Numbered from the stretch's first letter, positions 1 to 9,593 are shown. The stretch is DNA of 64,000 nt from Halomonas sp. CH40 (GCA_041875495.1 CP112982.1:1054001-1118000), one strand, 5' to 3'. Numbers and translations are program-made. The notes: a model not told the origin generated them from the sequence alone.

Positions 1-2
1 TT

Positions 3-230
3 GGCCGTGGCTTTGCCTGGCTGGATACCGGCACCTTTGACTCCCTGCACGAAGCCTCAGGGTTTATCGAAACCCTGGAAAAACGCCAAGGCTTGAAAAT
101 TGCCTGCCTGGAAGAGATCGCCTACCGCATGGGCTTTATCCAGGCCGAACAACTGGCAGCAGAAGCCGAGCTGTTGAAGAAGAATAGCTACGGCGCCTAC
201 CTGAAAAAACTGCTTAACGCCACGACCTAA
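3..230 (+). CDS. rfbA: Glucose-1-phosphate thymidylyltransferase, C-terminal end (partial)
   Basis: Only the last 75 codons are in the window; the gene begins upstream. The frame reads [15 protein letters not shown] and later [10 protein letters not shown], both hallmarks of the RfbA/RmlA C-terminal region, and ends in [13 protein letters not shown] before TAA. The enzyme makes dTDP-glucose from dTTP and glucose-1-phosphate, the first step to dTDP-L-rhamnose. It is followed after 10 bp by rfbC, so both are probably one transcription unit. Family assignment rests on recognised motifs; the N-terminal catalytic part is not visible. Confidence 0.88.
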   Translation, partial: GRGFAWLDTGTFDSLHEASGFIETLEKRQGLKIACLEEIAYRMGFIQAEQLAAEAELLKKNSYGAYLKKLLNATT

Positions 231-240
231 GCGAGCCAGC

Positions 241-795
241 ATGCTGATCACGCCCACCCGTATTCCTGATGTCAAACTGATTGAACCCAAAGTCTTTGGT
301 GATGAACGCGGTTTCTTTATGGAAACCTGGAACGCTAAAGCCTTTGCCGAGGCAGGCATTCACCACACCTTTGTACAGGACAACCACAGCCGCTCAGTCA
401 AAAATACCCTGCGCGGCCTGCATTACCAGATCAAACAGCCCCAGGGAAAGCTGGTGCGGGTAACCCGAGGAGAAGTGTTTGATGTGGCCGTAGACCTACG
501 CCAGGGGTCATCTACCTTTGGCGAGTGGGTAGGCGAAACACTTTCTGAAGATAACCAGCGCATGCTATGGGTGCCGCCGGGCTTTGCCCACGGCTTTCTG
601 GTGACCAGTGACACCGCGGATTTTCAGTACAAATGCACGGACTTCTACGCGCCGGAGTATGAGCGCTGTATTCGCTGGGATGACAATGCCCTGGCAATTG
701 ATTGGCCGCTACCTGAAGGCGAACTACCCACCGTCTCAGCCAAGGATGCTGTGGGCATGGGTTACGCTCAAGCGCCCACCTATCCAGACCTATAA
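241..795 (+). CDS. rfbC: dTDP-4-dehydrorhamnose 3,5-epimerase
   Basis: 184 residues, the normal RmlC length. RmlC epimerises dTDP-4-keto-6-deoxyglucose at C3 and C5 on the way to dTDP-L-rhamnose in the cytoplasm. Visible family motifs are FGDERGFFMETW near residue 20, FVQDNHSRS near 41, LRGLHYQ near 57 (active-site His), the DVAVDLR strand and WVPPGFAHGF near 110. It starts at ATG ten bases after rfbA stops. rfbB and rfbD are not seen here and may lie upstream. Confidence 0.95.
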   Translation: MLITPTRIPDVKLIEPKVFGDERGFFMETWNAKAFAEAGIHHTFVQDNHSRSVKNTLRGLHYQIKQPQGKLVRVTRGEVFDVAVDLRQGSSTFGEWVGETLSEDNQRMLWVPPGFAHGFLVTSDTADFQYKCTDFYAPEYERCIRWDDNALAIDWPLPEGELPTVSAKDAVGMGYAQAPTYPDL

Positions 796-843
796 TGGCC
801 CCTTTTTCCTTTCATGCATCGCAACGTTGATGTTTGAGGTTTC

Positions 844-2640
844 ATGTTCGCTCGTCTAAAAAAACTTTACTCCCTGCTGACTGCTGAACAGCGCCGCAAG
901 CTGATTGCTCTGCAAGGCCTGGTGGTATTAATGGCTTTTGCCGAGGTGGCGGGTGTGGCCGCCATTGGCCCCTTTATGGCCGTGGTGGGCGATATCAGCC
1001 GCCTGGAAGGCGAGGGCACACTGGCACAGCTCTACGCGGCCAGCGGCATGCAAACCCCAAGGCAGTTTCTGTTCTGGTTGGGCATTGCCGTCATGGTGGC
1101 GCTAACCGGTGCGGCGCTGGTTTCCATGTTTGTCACCTGGAAGCTGGCCCTCTATGCCCAACAGGTAGGCGCTGAGCTTTCCACCCGGCTTTACCACCAC
1201 TATATGCAGCAGCCGTGGCTGTTTCATGCCAGCGGCAGCAGTAGTCAGTTGACCAACAAGATTGCTCAGGAAACGACGCGCATAACCAATCAGGTTATCC
1301 AGCCACTGATGCAGATGAATGCCAAAGCAGTAATGGCGTTGGTGATGGCGACGGCAATTTTTCTGTTTAGCCCTGTGGTGGCGATTACGGGGCTAGTGAT
1401 TTTTGGAGTGGCGTATCTGGTGCTGTTTCGTACCGTGCGCAAGCGGCTTGCGCGGAACGGAAAGATTATTACCGATACCAATCAGCTGCGCTTCAAACTG
1501 ATGAACGAAGGCTTTGGCGGGATTAAAGACACCTTACTGCTCGGCCGCCAGGCAGACTTTAACCAGCGCTTTGCTAAGGCCAGTAAAGAAATGGGCGTTG
1601 CACAGGGCGTCAACGTTGGTTTCTCTCAAGTGCCTCGCTATGCCATGGAGCTAATTGCCTTTGGCGCCGTGATCTCTCTGGTGCTCTATTTGCTGGCAGC
1701 CTATGAGGGCAATCTAGGCAATATCCTGCCGGTACTTTCCGTCTATGCTCTGGCGGGCTTCAAGTTACTGCCTGCCTTCCAGCAGATCTACACTAGCTTG
1801 GCGAATGTGAAAGGCAATATTGCCGCCTTTGATAGCCTGGAATATGACCTGATAGCCAGCCAAAACGCCACCCCCGGCAAGCCAGCCGTAGAGGCCGGTA
1901 AATGCAACCCCCAGCAGAACATTACCCTGGATAACATCCACTTTGCCTACCCTGGTAAAGAAGAAAAAGCACTGGATGGCCTGACGCTGGAAATTCCCCG
2001 TAATCAGGTGATCGGCCTAGTAGGTGCCTCCGGCTCGGGTAAATCCACGGCGATTGATGTGCTGCTGGGCCTGATGACGCCCCAGCAAGGCGCCCTGAAA
2101 GTGGATGGTGAAACACTCAGCGGCCAGCGGCTACGCGCCTGGCAGAACAGCGTTGGCTTTGTGCCGCAAGCCATCTTCCTGGCGGATGCCTCCATTCGTG
2201 AAAATATCGCCTTCGGCCTACCCGCAGAAGCTATTGACGACACCAAGGTGCAGCGCGCCGCCCAAATGGCCCATCTGGGTGAGCTGCTGGAACGCCTTCC
2301 GGATGGATTGAATACCCGGGTGGGTGAACGCGGCATACAGCTCTCTGGCGGCCAGCGCCAGCGCATTGGCATTGCCCGAGCGCTTTATGACGACGCCGAA
2401 GTGCTGGTGCTGGATGAAGCCACCAGTGCCCTGGATGGCATTACTGAAAAGCTAGTGATGGATGCCATTCACGATTTTGCAGGCCAGAAAACCATCATCA
2501 TGATTGCCCACCGTCTTGCAACGGTAAAACAGTGTGACTGTATCTATCTATTGGCCAACGGCCAGGTGGTGGATAAAGGCAGTTATCAAGCGCTTGTTGA
2601 GCGTAATACAACTTTTCAGCGCATGGCGGAACATGCATAA
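844..2640 (+). CDS. ABC transporter with fused permease and ATPase, PglK-like polysaccharide flippase
   Basis: 598 residues: a six-helix type membrane domain (about 1-340) followed by a nucleotide-binding domain. The ATPase has Walker A GLVGASGSGKST around residue 390-401, Q-loop GFVPQAIFL, signature LSGGQRQRIGIARAL, Walker B VLVLDEATSALD and the H-loop IAHR. The layout matches PglK/MsbA-type exporters, which flip lipid-linked glycans or lipids across the inner membrane. Its place between the rhamnose genes and the pseudaminic acid genes argues for a glycan substrate. The exact substrate cannot be read from sequence. Confidence 0.85.
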   Translation: MFARLKKLYSLLTAEQRRKLIALQGLVVLMAFAEVAGVAAIGPFMAVVGDISRLEGEGTLAQLYAASGMQTPRQFLFWLGIAVMVALTGAALVSMFVTWKLALYAQQVGAELSTRLYHHYMQQPWLFHASGSSSQLTNKIAQETTRITNQVIQPLMQMNAKAVMALVMATAIFLFSPVVAITGLVIFGVAYLVLFRTVRKRLARNGKIITDTNQLRFKLMNEGFGGIKDTLLLGRQADFNQRFAKASKEMGVAQGVNVGFSQVPRYAMELIAFGAVISLVLYLLAAYEGNLGNILPVLSVYALAGFKLLPAFQQIYTSLANVKGNIAAFDSLEYDLIASQNATPGKPAVEAGKCNPQQNITLDNIHFAYPGKEEKALDGLTLEIPRNQVIGLVGASGSGKSTAIDVLLGLMTPQQGALKVDGETLSGQRLRAWQNSVGFVPQAIFLADASIRENIAFGLPAEAIDDTKVQRAAQMAHLGELLERLPDGLNTRVGERGIQLSGGQRQRIGIARALYDDAEVLVLDEATSALDGITEKLVMDAIHDFAGQKTIIMIAHRLATVKQCDCIYLLANGQVVDKGSYQALVERNTTFQRMAEHA

Positions 2641-2664
2641 CAGACTCGATTGGGAACTCACCTA

Positions 2665-3663
2665 ATGTTCGATGAAGCAACGATTCTTATCACCGGCGGC
2701 ACCGGCTCTTTTGGCCATACGTTCATTCCTATGCTGCTTGAGCGTTATAACCCCAAAAAAGTGATCATCTTTTCTCGTGATGAGATGAAACAGTGGGAGA
2801 TGGCCAAGAAGTTTGAAGGTGATGGACGCGTACGTTTCTTTATCGGTGATGTGCGCGACCGAGACCGCCTTTACCGCGCGCTGGATGGTGTGGATTACGT
2901 TGTGCATGCTGCCGCTACCAAAATAGTACCCACCGCCGAGTACAACCCCTTTGAGTGCATCAAGACCAACGTGCTGGGCGCGATGAACCTGGTGGATGCC
3001 TGCATTGATAAAGGTGTAAAGAAACTGGTGGCGCTTTCCACTGATAAGGCCAGCAGCCCAATCAACCTTTACGGTGCAACCAAGCTGACATCAGATAAGC
3101 TGTTTGTAGCAGGCAACCACTATGCCGGTAATAACCGCACGCGTTTTGCGGTGGTGCGCTATGGTAATGTCATGGGGTCACGCGGCTCGGTGATTCCCTT
3201 CTTTATGTCGATCAAGGACAAGGGCACGTTGCCGATTACAGACAGCCGCATGACCCGCTTTATGATCTCGCTGGAAGAAGGGGTAGAGCTGGTCTGGCAC
3301 GCCTTTGAAGATATGGAAGGCGGCGAGATCTATGTCAAGAAAATTCCTTCCATGAAGGTCACCGATCTTGCCCGCGTTGTTGCCCCTGAAGCCGAGCAAA
3401 AAGAAGTGGGTATTCGCCCCGGCGAAAAGCTGCATGAACAGATGATCAGCGCTGAAGATGCCTACTACACCTACGAATACCCCGAGCATTTCAAGATACT
3501 GCCTCAGATCAACAGCTGGGATAAAGACGCCAACCGCATCAAGGATGGCAAGCGGGTACCGGAAGGTTTCGTCTACTCTAGTGACAACAACCGCGAATGG
3601 ATGAGTGACGCCGAGCTGCAAGCCTGGATTGATATCAATCGCGAGAAAATCGGAGCCATCTAA
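2665..3663 (+). CDS. pseB: UDP-N-acetylglucosamine 4,6-dehydratase (inverting), PseB
   Basis: First enzyme of pseudaminic acid synthesis: dehydrates and C5-epimerises UDP-GlcNAc to the 4-keto-6-deoxy-AltNAc form using bound NADP. An SDR fold is clear: GGTGSFG at residues 11-17, catalytic region STDKA (D127, K128) and Y136-x3-K140. I chose ATG 2665 over the upstream in-frame TTG at 2650 because the resulting 332 residues equal the usual PseB length and the Gly-rich loop then sits at the normal distance. The stop overlaps the start of pseC, indicating coupled translation. Confidence 0.95.
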   Translation: MFDEATILITGGTGSFGHTFIPMLLERYNPKKVIIFSRDEMKQWEMAKKFEGDGRVRFFIGDVRDRDRLYRALDGVDYVVHAAATKIVPTAEYNPFECIKTNVLGAMNLVDACIDKGVKKLVALSTDKASSPINLYGATKLTSDKLFVAGNHYAGNNRTRFAVVRYGNVMGSRGSVIPFFMSIKDKGTLPITDSRMTRFMISLEEGVELVWHAFEDMEGGEIYVKKIPSMKVTDLARVVAPEAEQKEVGIRPGEKLHEQMISAEDAYYTYEYPEHFKILPQINSWDKDANRIKDGKRVPEGFVYSSDNNREWMSDAELQAWIDINREKIGAI

Positions 3664-4820
3664 TGATTCCCTACGGTCGCCAGGATATTCAGCAAGCGGA
3701 TATTGATGCCGTGCTTGAGGTGCTTTCCTCAGACTTCCTGACCCAAGGCCCCCAGGTACCGGCCTTTGAGCAACAAGTGGCTGAGCACGTGGGCGCCAAG
3801 CATGCCCTGGCCGTTAACAGTGCCACCTCTGCGCTGCATATTGCCTGCCTGGCGCTGGGGTTGGGTGAGGGCGACTGGTTATGGACATCACCGGTGACCT
3901 TTGTCGCCTCTGCCAACTGTGGGCTGTATTGCGGCGCGCAGGTGGATTTTGTGGATATCGACCCGCGAACCTACAACCTTTGCACCAAGGCGCTGGAAGC
4001 CAAGCTGGAGCAGGCGGAAAGAGAAGGGCGCCTGCCCAAGGTGGTGGTGGCGGTACATCTCTGTGGCCAGCCCTGCGATATGCAGGCTATTCACACCCTC
4101 AGCCGTCGCTATGGTTTCAAGATAATTGAAGATGCCTCGCATGCGATTGGAGGCAAGTATCAGGGTGAATATATCGGTAACGGTCGCTACTCGGATATCA
4201 CGGTGTTCAGCTTTCACCCGGTGAAAATTATCACCACGGCGGAAGGCGGCATGGCGCTGACCAACGATGATGAACTGGCTAACCGTATGAGCTTGTTGCG
4301 CAGCCACGGCATCACCCGCGACCCGGCACAGATGACCCATGAATCCGAAGGACCCTGGTATTACCAGCAAATAGCACTTGGTTTTAACTACCGTATGACA
4401 GACCTCCAGGCCGCCCTGGGCCTAGCCCAGCTTGAACGCCTGGATGAATACGTGGCTCGTAGGCATACACTGGCCAAGCGCTATGATGCCTTGTTGGAAG
4501 AGTTACCCGTTAAGACGCCCTGGCAGCATCCCGATAGCTATTCAGGTTTGCACCTATACGCCATTCGCCTGCAGTTGGATGCAATCGACAAGACCCACCG
4601 CCAGGTATTTGAAGCACTGCGCGAGAAAGGCATCGGCGTTAACTTGCACTATATCCCCGTGCATACTCAGCCTTACTATCAGGATATGGGCTTCAAACCA
4701 GAAGATTTCCCGGAATCGATAGGCTATTACCGCGAGGCCGTCAGCCTGCCAATGTACCCGACCATGACGGAAGAGCAGCAGGATGAGGTGCTAGACGTTT
4801 TGAAGGAAGTATTATCCTGA
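3663..4820 (+). CDS. pseC: UDP-4-amino-4,6-dideoxy-N-acetyl-beta-L-altrosamine transaminase, PseC
   Basis: 385 residues of a PLP-dependent DegT/DnrJ/EryC1 sugar aminotransferase. The PLP-lysine is K188 in FSFHPVKIITTAEGG; EDASHAIGG at 157-165 provides the PLP-phosphate-proximal Asp. The C-terminal LHYIPVHTQPYY is typical of PseC-like enzymes. It converts the PseB product to the 4-amino sugar. ATG overlaps the pseB stop by one base, and its own stop overlaps pseF, so the set is translated as an operon. Confidence 0.95.
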   Translation: MIPYGRQDIQQADIDAVLEVLSSDFLTQGPQVPAFEQQVAEHVGAKHALAVNSATSALHIACLALGLGEGDWLWTSPVTFVASANCGLYCGAQVDFVDIDPRTYNLCTKALEAKLEQAEREGRLPKVVVAVHLCGQPCDMQAIHTLSRRYGFKIIEDASHAIGGKYQGEYIGNGRYSDITVFSFHPVKIITTAEGGMALTNDDELANRMSLLRSHGITRDPAQMTHESEGPWYYQQIALGFNYRMTDLQAALGLAQLERLDEYVARRHTLAKRYDALLEELPVKTPWQHPDSYSGLHLYAIRLQLDAIDKTHRQVFEALREKGIGVNLHYIPVHTQPYYQDMGFKPEDFPESIGYYREAVSLPMYPTMTEEQQDEVLDVLKEVLS

Positions 4821-5512
4821 TGCAGGTTGCCATCATTCCAGCCCGTGGCGGCAGTAAACGTATCCCGCGTAAGAACATCAAAGCGTTTTGCGGCAAGCCC
4901 ATGATTGCCTGGTCGATTCAAGCAGCGCTTGAAAGCAGGTGTTTCGAGCGTGTGATTGTTTCCACCGATGATGCAGAAATTGCTGACGTTGCGCAGCAGT
5001 GGGGGGCTGAGGTGCCGTTTATTCGCCCAGCAGAACTCTCGGATGATCACACCGGTACTATTCCTGTCATCGCCCATGCTGTTCAGTGGTTGGGCAATGC
5101 GGGGCAGGCACCGAGCTCTGCATGTTGTATTTATGCCACAGCGCCTTTCGTGCAGCCACAGGATCTGCAACGGGGTGAACAAGTCTTGCAGCAATACCCA
5201 TATGTTGATTACGCCTTTTCCGTGACCAGCTACGCCTTCCCTATTCAGCGCGCACTGCGCCTCACACCTGAAGGCCGTGTTGCTATGTTCCAGCCCGAAA
5301 ACTTCAATACCCGTTCCCAGGATCTCGAAGAAGCCTGGCACGATGCCGGGCAATTCTATTGGGGCAGAGCCGAGGCATGGCTTGCTGGCCAGGCGCTGTT
5401 TTCTGAACAGGCTATACCCGTAAAACTTCCGCGTTACCGTGTTCAGGATATTGATACGCCCGAAGACTGGAAGCGAGCTGAAGGGTTGTTTAAAGCGATG
5501 CAAAAGGGCTGA
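4820..5512 (+). CDS. pseF: Pseudaminic acid cytidylyltransferase
   Basis: 230 residues beginning with the CMP-sugar synthetase signature IPARGGSKRIPRKNIK (residues 5-20), followed by STDDAEIADVA and YATAPFVQP. It activates pseudaminic acid with CTP to CMP-Pse for glycosyltransferases. NeuA, its sialic acid counterpart, shares the fold; the PseF call rests on the surrounding complete pse set and on the family-typical VTSYAFPIQRAL stretch near residue 133. Starts on a TGATG overlap with pseC. Confidence 0.93.
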   Translation: MQVAIIPARGGSKRIPRKNIKAFCGKPMIAWSIQAALESRCFERVIVSTDDAEIADVAQQWGAEVPFIRPAELSDDHTGTIPVIAHAVQWLGNAGQAPSSACCIYATAPFVQPQDLQRGEQVLQQYPYVDYAFSVTSYAFPIQRALRLTPEGRVAMFQPENFNTRSQDLEEAWHDAGQFYWGRAEAWLAGQALFSEQAIPVKLPRYRVQDIDTPEDWKRAEGLFKAMQKG

Positions 5513-5519
5513 GTTCATA

Positions 5520-6644
5520 ATGAAAATCGCCTTCCGCGTAGACGCTTCAATAGAAATTGGCACTGGGCATGTAATGCGTTGCCTGACGCTAGCAGATGCA
5601 TTGCGCCAACAAGGCCATACATGCCGTTTTATCTCCCGGGCACATGATGGCCATTTGGGTGAGGTGATTAGGCAAAAAGGCTTCACCCTGCATTTATTGC
5701 CACAGCCTGAGACCCAAGAACCATTGGAAGAAGAGAGAGCTCAACTTGCACATGCCGATTGGCTGGGCGCTTCCTGGCAAGCCGATGCCGAGCAAACATT
5801 GGGCTGTATTGCCGATGAGCATTTCGATTGGCTGGTGGTGGATCACTATGCCCTAGATGCCTGTTGGGAAGCCGCAGTAGTGCCAAGCCAGACGCGGCTA
5901 TTAGTAATTGACGATCTCGCAGATCGGCACCACTTAGCTGATGTATTGTTGGATCAAAATCTTGGGCGCAAAGCAAGTGATTATGACCGCCTGGTACCTG
6001 ATCACTGCCAACGTTTGATTGGCCCTGAATTTGCCTTGCTGCGCCCTGAATTTGCACAGTGGCGAGAAGCAAGCCTTACGCGTCGGCGTGAGAACCCTCA
6101 GCTCAGGCATCTGCTTATCAGCCTTGGTGGCGTTGATAAAGATAACGTGACTGGCCAGGTGCTAGAGGCGCTTGCAAGCTGTGAATTGCCTGATGAAACG
6201 TATATTACTGTGATTGTGGGCAGTACAGCCCCATGGCTGGAAGAAGTGAAAGCCAAAGCTAAGGCGCTGCCCTGGCCAACCGAATTTGCGGTCAGCGTTA
6301 ACGATATGGCGCGCCGTATGGCAGAAGCCGATCTAGCCATTGGCGCAGCGGGCAGTACCTCCTGGGAACGCTGTTGTCTTGGATTGCCTACCTTGATGTT
6401 GGTATTAGCAGAGAATCAAAAAGAAGTTGCATGTTACCTTGATCAATTAGGTGCTGCCAAGTTGGTTGGCATACCTGCTGATCTTCCAAGAAACCTTCCT
6501 GTTTCTATATCTGAAATGACTGGTAGTGTTTATACCCGCATGAGCGAAATTTCTTCTGAAATTACAAAAGCTAATGGAGTTTGCAGCTTGGCTTTTGTAA
6601 TGAAAGATTTTGAGAGCATATTAAAAATGGAGCCGGAGAGATAA
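5520..6644 (+). CDS. pseG: UDP-2,4-diacetamido-2,4,6-trideoxy-beta-L-altropyranose hydrolase, PseG
   Basis: 374 residues from ATG 5520, which begins MKIAFRVDASIEIGTGHVMR. This GTGHVMRCL motif is the PseG nucleotide-sugar binding signature and needs to be near the N-terminus, so the longer reading from 5439 is rejected. PseG removes UDP to give 2,4-diacetamido-2,4,6-trideoxy-L-altrose. The GT-B fold C-terminal part shows AIGAAGSTSWERCCLGLPT near residue 280, a conserved donor-binding loop. Lies 7 bp after pseF. GC content drops toward the 3' end, where the sequence style starts to change. Confidence 0.93.
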   Translation: MKIAFRVDASIEIGTGHVMRCLTLADALRQQGHTCRFISRAHDGHLGEVIRQKGFTLHLLPQPETQEPLEEERAQLAHADWLGASWQADAEQTLGCIADEHFDWLVVDHYALDACWEAAVVPSQTRLLVIDDLADRHHLADVLLDQNLGRKASDYDRLVPDHCQRLIGPEFALLRPEFAQWREASLTRRRENPQLRHLLISLGGVDKDNVTGQVLEALASCELPDETYITVIVGSTAPWLEEVKAKAKALPWPTEFAVSVNDMARRMAEADLAIGAAGSTSWERCCLGLPTLMLVLAENQKEVACYLDQLGAAKLVGIPADLPRNLPVSISEMTGSVYTRMSEISSEITKANGVCSLAFVMKDFESILKMEPER

Positions 6645-6647
6645 TTC

Positions 6648-7196
6648 ATGGAAAAGCAGCTAGGGAAGTTTCGAGCTATTCAAAATAGTGATCTTGAGCT
6701 GATGCTTAGCTGGCGTAACATGCCTTCTGTGCGCCGGTATATGTACACACGCCATGAAATTACTCTTGAAGAACATCGTCTCTGGTGGGAAAAGGTTTGT
6801 AGCCGTAGTGATCAACAATATTTTCTTTACGAGTATGATAGTACACCACTAGGAGTGGTGGGGTTTTCACAAATTAACAACGACGATATGAACTCAAGTT
6901 GGGCATTTTATGCATCACCAGAAGCTCCACGTGGTACTGGCTCTAGAATGGAGTATCTTGCTCTTGAAAAAGTATTTAGAGAAATGATGCTTCACAAGTT
7001 GTACTGTGAAGTTCTTGATTTTAATGGTGCAGTAATAAAGCTGCATCAAAAATTTGGATTCAGTATTGAAGGTACTTTTAGAGAACATCATCAAGTAGAT
7101 GGGGAGTACGTTGATATTATAAGGCTTGGTATATTGAAGGGCGAGTGGGAATTAATTCGTGAAAGTATTTTAAAAAAACTTATTTCTCAACGCTAA
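6648..7196 (+). CDS. pseH: UDP-4-amino-4,6-dideoxy-N-acetyl-beta-L-altrosamine N-acetyltransferase, PseH
   Basis: 182 residues of a GNAT acetyltransferase. The family features are the N-terminal MLSWRNMPSVRRYMYT, the mid WAFYASPEAPRGTGSRMEYLAL acetyl-CoA loop region (a variant of the Q/RxxGxG/A motif) and KLHQKFGFSIEGTFREH. PseH adds the N4 acetyl group between PseC and PseG. The gene is markedly AT-richer than pseB-F. It begins three bases after pseG with a GGAGAG ribosome binding site inside the pseG end. Confidence 0.9.
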   Translation: MEKQLGKFRAIQNSDLELMLSWRNMPSVRRYMYTRHEITLEEHRLWWEKVCSRSDQQYFLYEYDSTPLGVVGFSQINNDDMNSSWAFYASPEAPRGTGSRMEYLALEKVFREMMLHKLYCEVLDFNGAVIKLHQKFGFSIEGTFREHHQVDGEYVDIIRLGILKGEWELIRESILKKLISQR

Positions 7197-7206
7197 GGAA
7201 AAAATT

Positions 7207-8265
7207 ATGCCTAGTATAACAATCGACGGACGTAATATTGATCAGAAGAATTCTCCTTATATCATCGCTGAGCTTTCTGCCAACCATAATGGCAGCATTG
7301 AAACTGCAAAAAAAATTATAGAAGAAGCGGCTAAAGCCGGAGCTGATGCAGTCAAGCTGCAGACATACCGCCCAGACACCATTACGCTTGACTGCGATGA
7401 TGATGAATTCAAGATCAAAGGTGGCTTATGGGATGGCCGAACCCTCTATGAGCTTTACGAAGAAGCGCATATGCCCTGGGAGTGGCACAAGCCACTGTTT
7501 GAGCATGCCCGTAAGCTTGGCATTACCATCTTCAGCTCTCCTTTCGATAATACAGCGGTAGACCTGCTAGAAGAACTTGGTGCCCCAGCCTACAAAATTG
7601 CTTCTTTTGAAGCCGTTGATCTGCCGCTGATTGAGTACGTAGCCAAAACCGGCAAACCAATGATTATTTCTACTGGCATGGCTGATATAGAAGAGATTCA
7701 GGAAGCCATCGAGGCAGCACGTGGTGCAGGTTGTGAACAGCTGGCGATTCTCCACTGTGTAAGTGGCTACCCCGCCCCAGCGGCAGACTACAACCTGCGT
7801 ACCATCCCTGATATGATCGAACGTTTTGGCCTAGTAACAGGCCTCTCCGACCATACCATAGATAACACCACCGCCATCACCAGCGTTGCACTCGGCGCCA
7901 GCCTGATCGAGAAACACTTTACCCTCGACCGCAACGGTGGTGGCCCCGATGACAGCTTCTCCCTGGAACCCGCAGAACTCGCTGCCCTATGCCGTGATAC
8001 CAAAACCGCCTGGCAGGCCCTAGGCCAAGTCGATTACGGGCGTAAATCCAGCGAGCAAGGCAATGTGCAGTTCCGCTGCTCGCTGTATTTTGTGAAAGAT
8101 CTAAAAGCAGGAGACGTAATTACCGAAGACGCGGTGAGAAGCGTAAGGCCGGGGTATGGGTTAGCCCCGAAAAGGTTAAAAGAGGTTGTTGGCCAGAAAG
8201 TAAACTGTGATGTTGTTGCTAATACGCCGGTTGGTAATGAAGTGCTGAATCCTGGTTTTGAATAA
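7207..8265 (+). CDS. pseI: Pseudaminic acid synthase, NeuB family
   Basis: 352 residues. PseI condenses phosphoenolpyruvate with the altrose derivative to give pseudaminic acid. The NeuB domain shows IIAELSANHNGS (res 18-29), GADAVKLQTYRPDT, FSSPFDNTAVDLL, YKIASFEA and GLSDHTIDN with ASLIEKHFTLDR; the C-terminal part is an SAF/antifreeze-like domain with SVRPGYGLAPK. It closes the complete six-gene pse pathway. A broken near-identical duplicate of its 3' part lies at 9075-9593. Confidence 0.95.
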   Translation: MPSITIDGRNIDQKNSPYIIAELSANHNGSIETAKKIIEEAAKAGADAVKLQTYRPDTITLDCDDDEFKIKGGLWDGRTLYELYEEAHMPWEWHKPLFEHARKLGITIFSSPFDNTAVDLLEELGAPAYKIASFEAVDLPLIEYVAKTGKPMIISTGMADIEEIQEAIEAARGAGCEQLAILHCVSGYPAPAADYNLRTIPDMIERFGLVTGLSDHTIDNTTAITSVALGASLIEKHFTLDRNGGGPDDSFSLEPAELAALCRDTKTAWQALGQVDYGRKSSEQGNVQFRCSLYFVKDLKAGDVITEDAVRSVRPGYGLAPKRLKEVVGQKVNCDVVANTPVGNEVLNPGFE

Positions 8266-8308
8266 ACCAATAGCTTTTAGTTAGGTTATGCTATGCCTGG
8301 GGGTAAAT

Positions 8309-8979
8309 ATGAGTCAAGTTGAAATTATGAATAAGGTCGGTGATAGAGTTTTCCTTAATCCTTACCCCCTATATAGCTATGAAGAACTCGCACTTAAGAG
8401 CCTTGGATCGAACACATATAGAGGTTTTCATAAAATAAATAAAAAGATGGGTGGTGCAAAATCAGTTTTTACACGTGTGCTAATAGAGGAAAAGGAAAAT
8501 ATAATAAAGGGTATTAAACTGGCTGAGACGGTGAAATGTATAGATCAGTTTTCAGGTGAAGTCTGTAGTATTATTTCGGATGAGTTGAAGAAAAATATTA
8601 AAGGTCATCAGCTGGAGTCTTACAATAAGATCAGGAAGCCTGTAGATATAGTTATTGAGCATATGACAGCTATGTACGAAGGCTTTGAAGACGTAAGAGA
8701 GAGAAATACTAAATTTTTATTCCTGCCTTTAGATAGTTGGATGTTTAAATCTGAGTTTTGTTTAGCGAGGAAGAAACAAAAAAATTAAAAATAAAGAGAG
8801 GCTTTTATTTTAAGGATATAAGGTGCCGGTCACACTATTACGAAATTCAGGATTTTCTAAAGGATAAAGCTAACCATATTGGCTTAAATAACCGTATATA
8901 TTTCGATCTGTTATGGAATAAACGTTACAAGTCATCTGGAACTAACTTGTTTCATACCAATCCAGTTAAGAAATGCTAA
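8309..8979 (+). pseudogene. Unknown protein, apparently split by a one-base frameshift
   Basis: A low-GC gene that I do not recognise. ATG 8309 follows a GGGGGT ribosome binding site; the first frame stops at 8788. A second frame, starting before 8758, runs on to 8979 (from MFSEEETKKLKIKRGFYF). At 8752-8758 a T-run (GAGTTTTGTTTAGC) would join both frames into one protein of about 223 residues if one T were added. The protein is Lys-rich, without signal peptide or membrane segment. It could be a true inactivation or a sequencing error in the homopolymer. Confidence 0.5.
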
Positions 8980-9074
8980 ATAACCACGAATTATGCGCTA
9001 TGCGTCGTATAATGCTTGATTGTTAAATTCTTTCCCAGTAGCAATGTACTTCTCACACCTCTAACGGCTCGGCT

Positions 9075-9593
9075 GTCGTAGAAGAAATTCAGGAAGCTAT
9101 CGATGCAGCCTGTGGAGGTTGAACAGCTAGAGATTCTTCATTGTATAAGTGGCTACCCAGCCCTAGCGGCAGACTACAACTTGCGTACCACCCCGATATG
9201 ATAAAACGCTTTAGCTTAGTAAAAGGCCTCTCCGACCATACTATTGATAACACCAGCGTCATCACCAGCGTTGCACTCGGTGCCAGCCTGATCGAGAAAC
9301 ACTTTACCCTCGACCGCAACGGTGGCGGACCCGACGACAGCTTCTCCCTGGAACCCGCAGAACTCGCTGCTCTTTGCCGAGATACCAAAACCGCCTGGCA
9401 GGCCCTAGGCCAAGTCGATTACGGGCGCAAATCCAGCGAGCAGGACAATGTACAGTTCCGCCGCTCGCTGTATTTTGTGAAAGATCTAAAAGCAGGAGAC
9501 GTAATTACCGAAGACGGGGTGAGAAGCGTAAGGCCGGGGTATGAATTAGCTCCGAAGATGTTGGTCTACATTATTGGGCAGAGAGTCATTAAA
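9075..9593 (+). pseudogene. Truncated and frameshifted duplicate of the pseI 3' part
   Basis: From AGAAATTCAGGAAGC onward the DNA matches pseI 7690-8190 almost base for base, including the stretch coding GLSDHTIDN, EKHFTLDRNGGG and DLKAGDVITED. The beginning is damaged: bases are missing around 9108-9125 and again near 9190, so the frame is only restored from MIKRFSLVKGLSDHT on. The copy ends at the IS481-type element at 9594, before the pseI stop. It lacks the catalytic N-terminal half and cannot encode a synthase. Together with intact pseI it brackets the low-GC 8266-9060 cassette. Confidence 0.85.
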
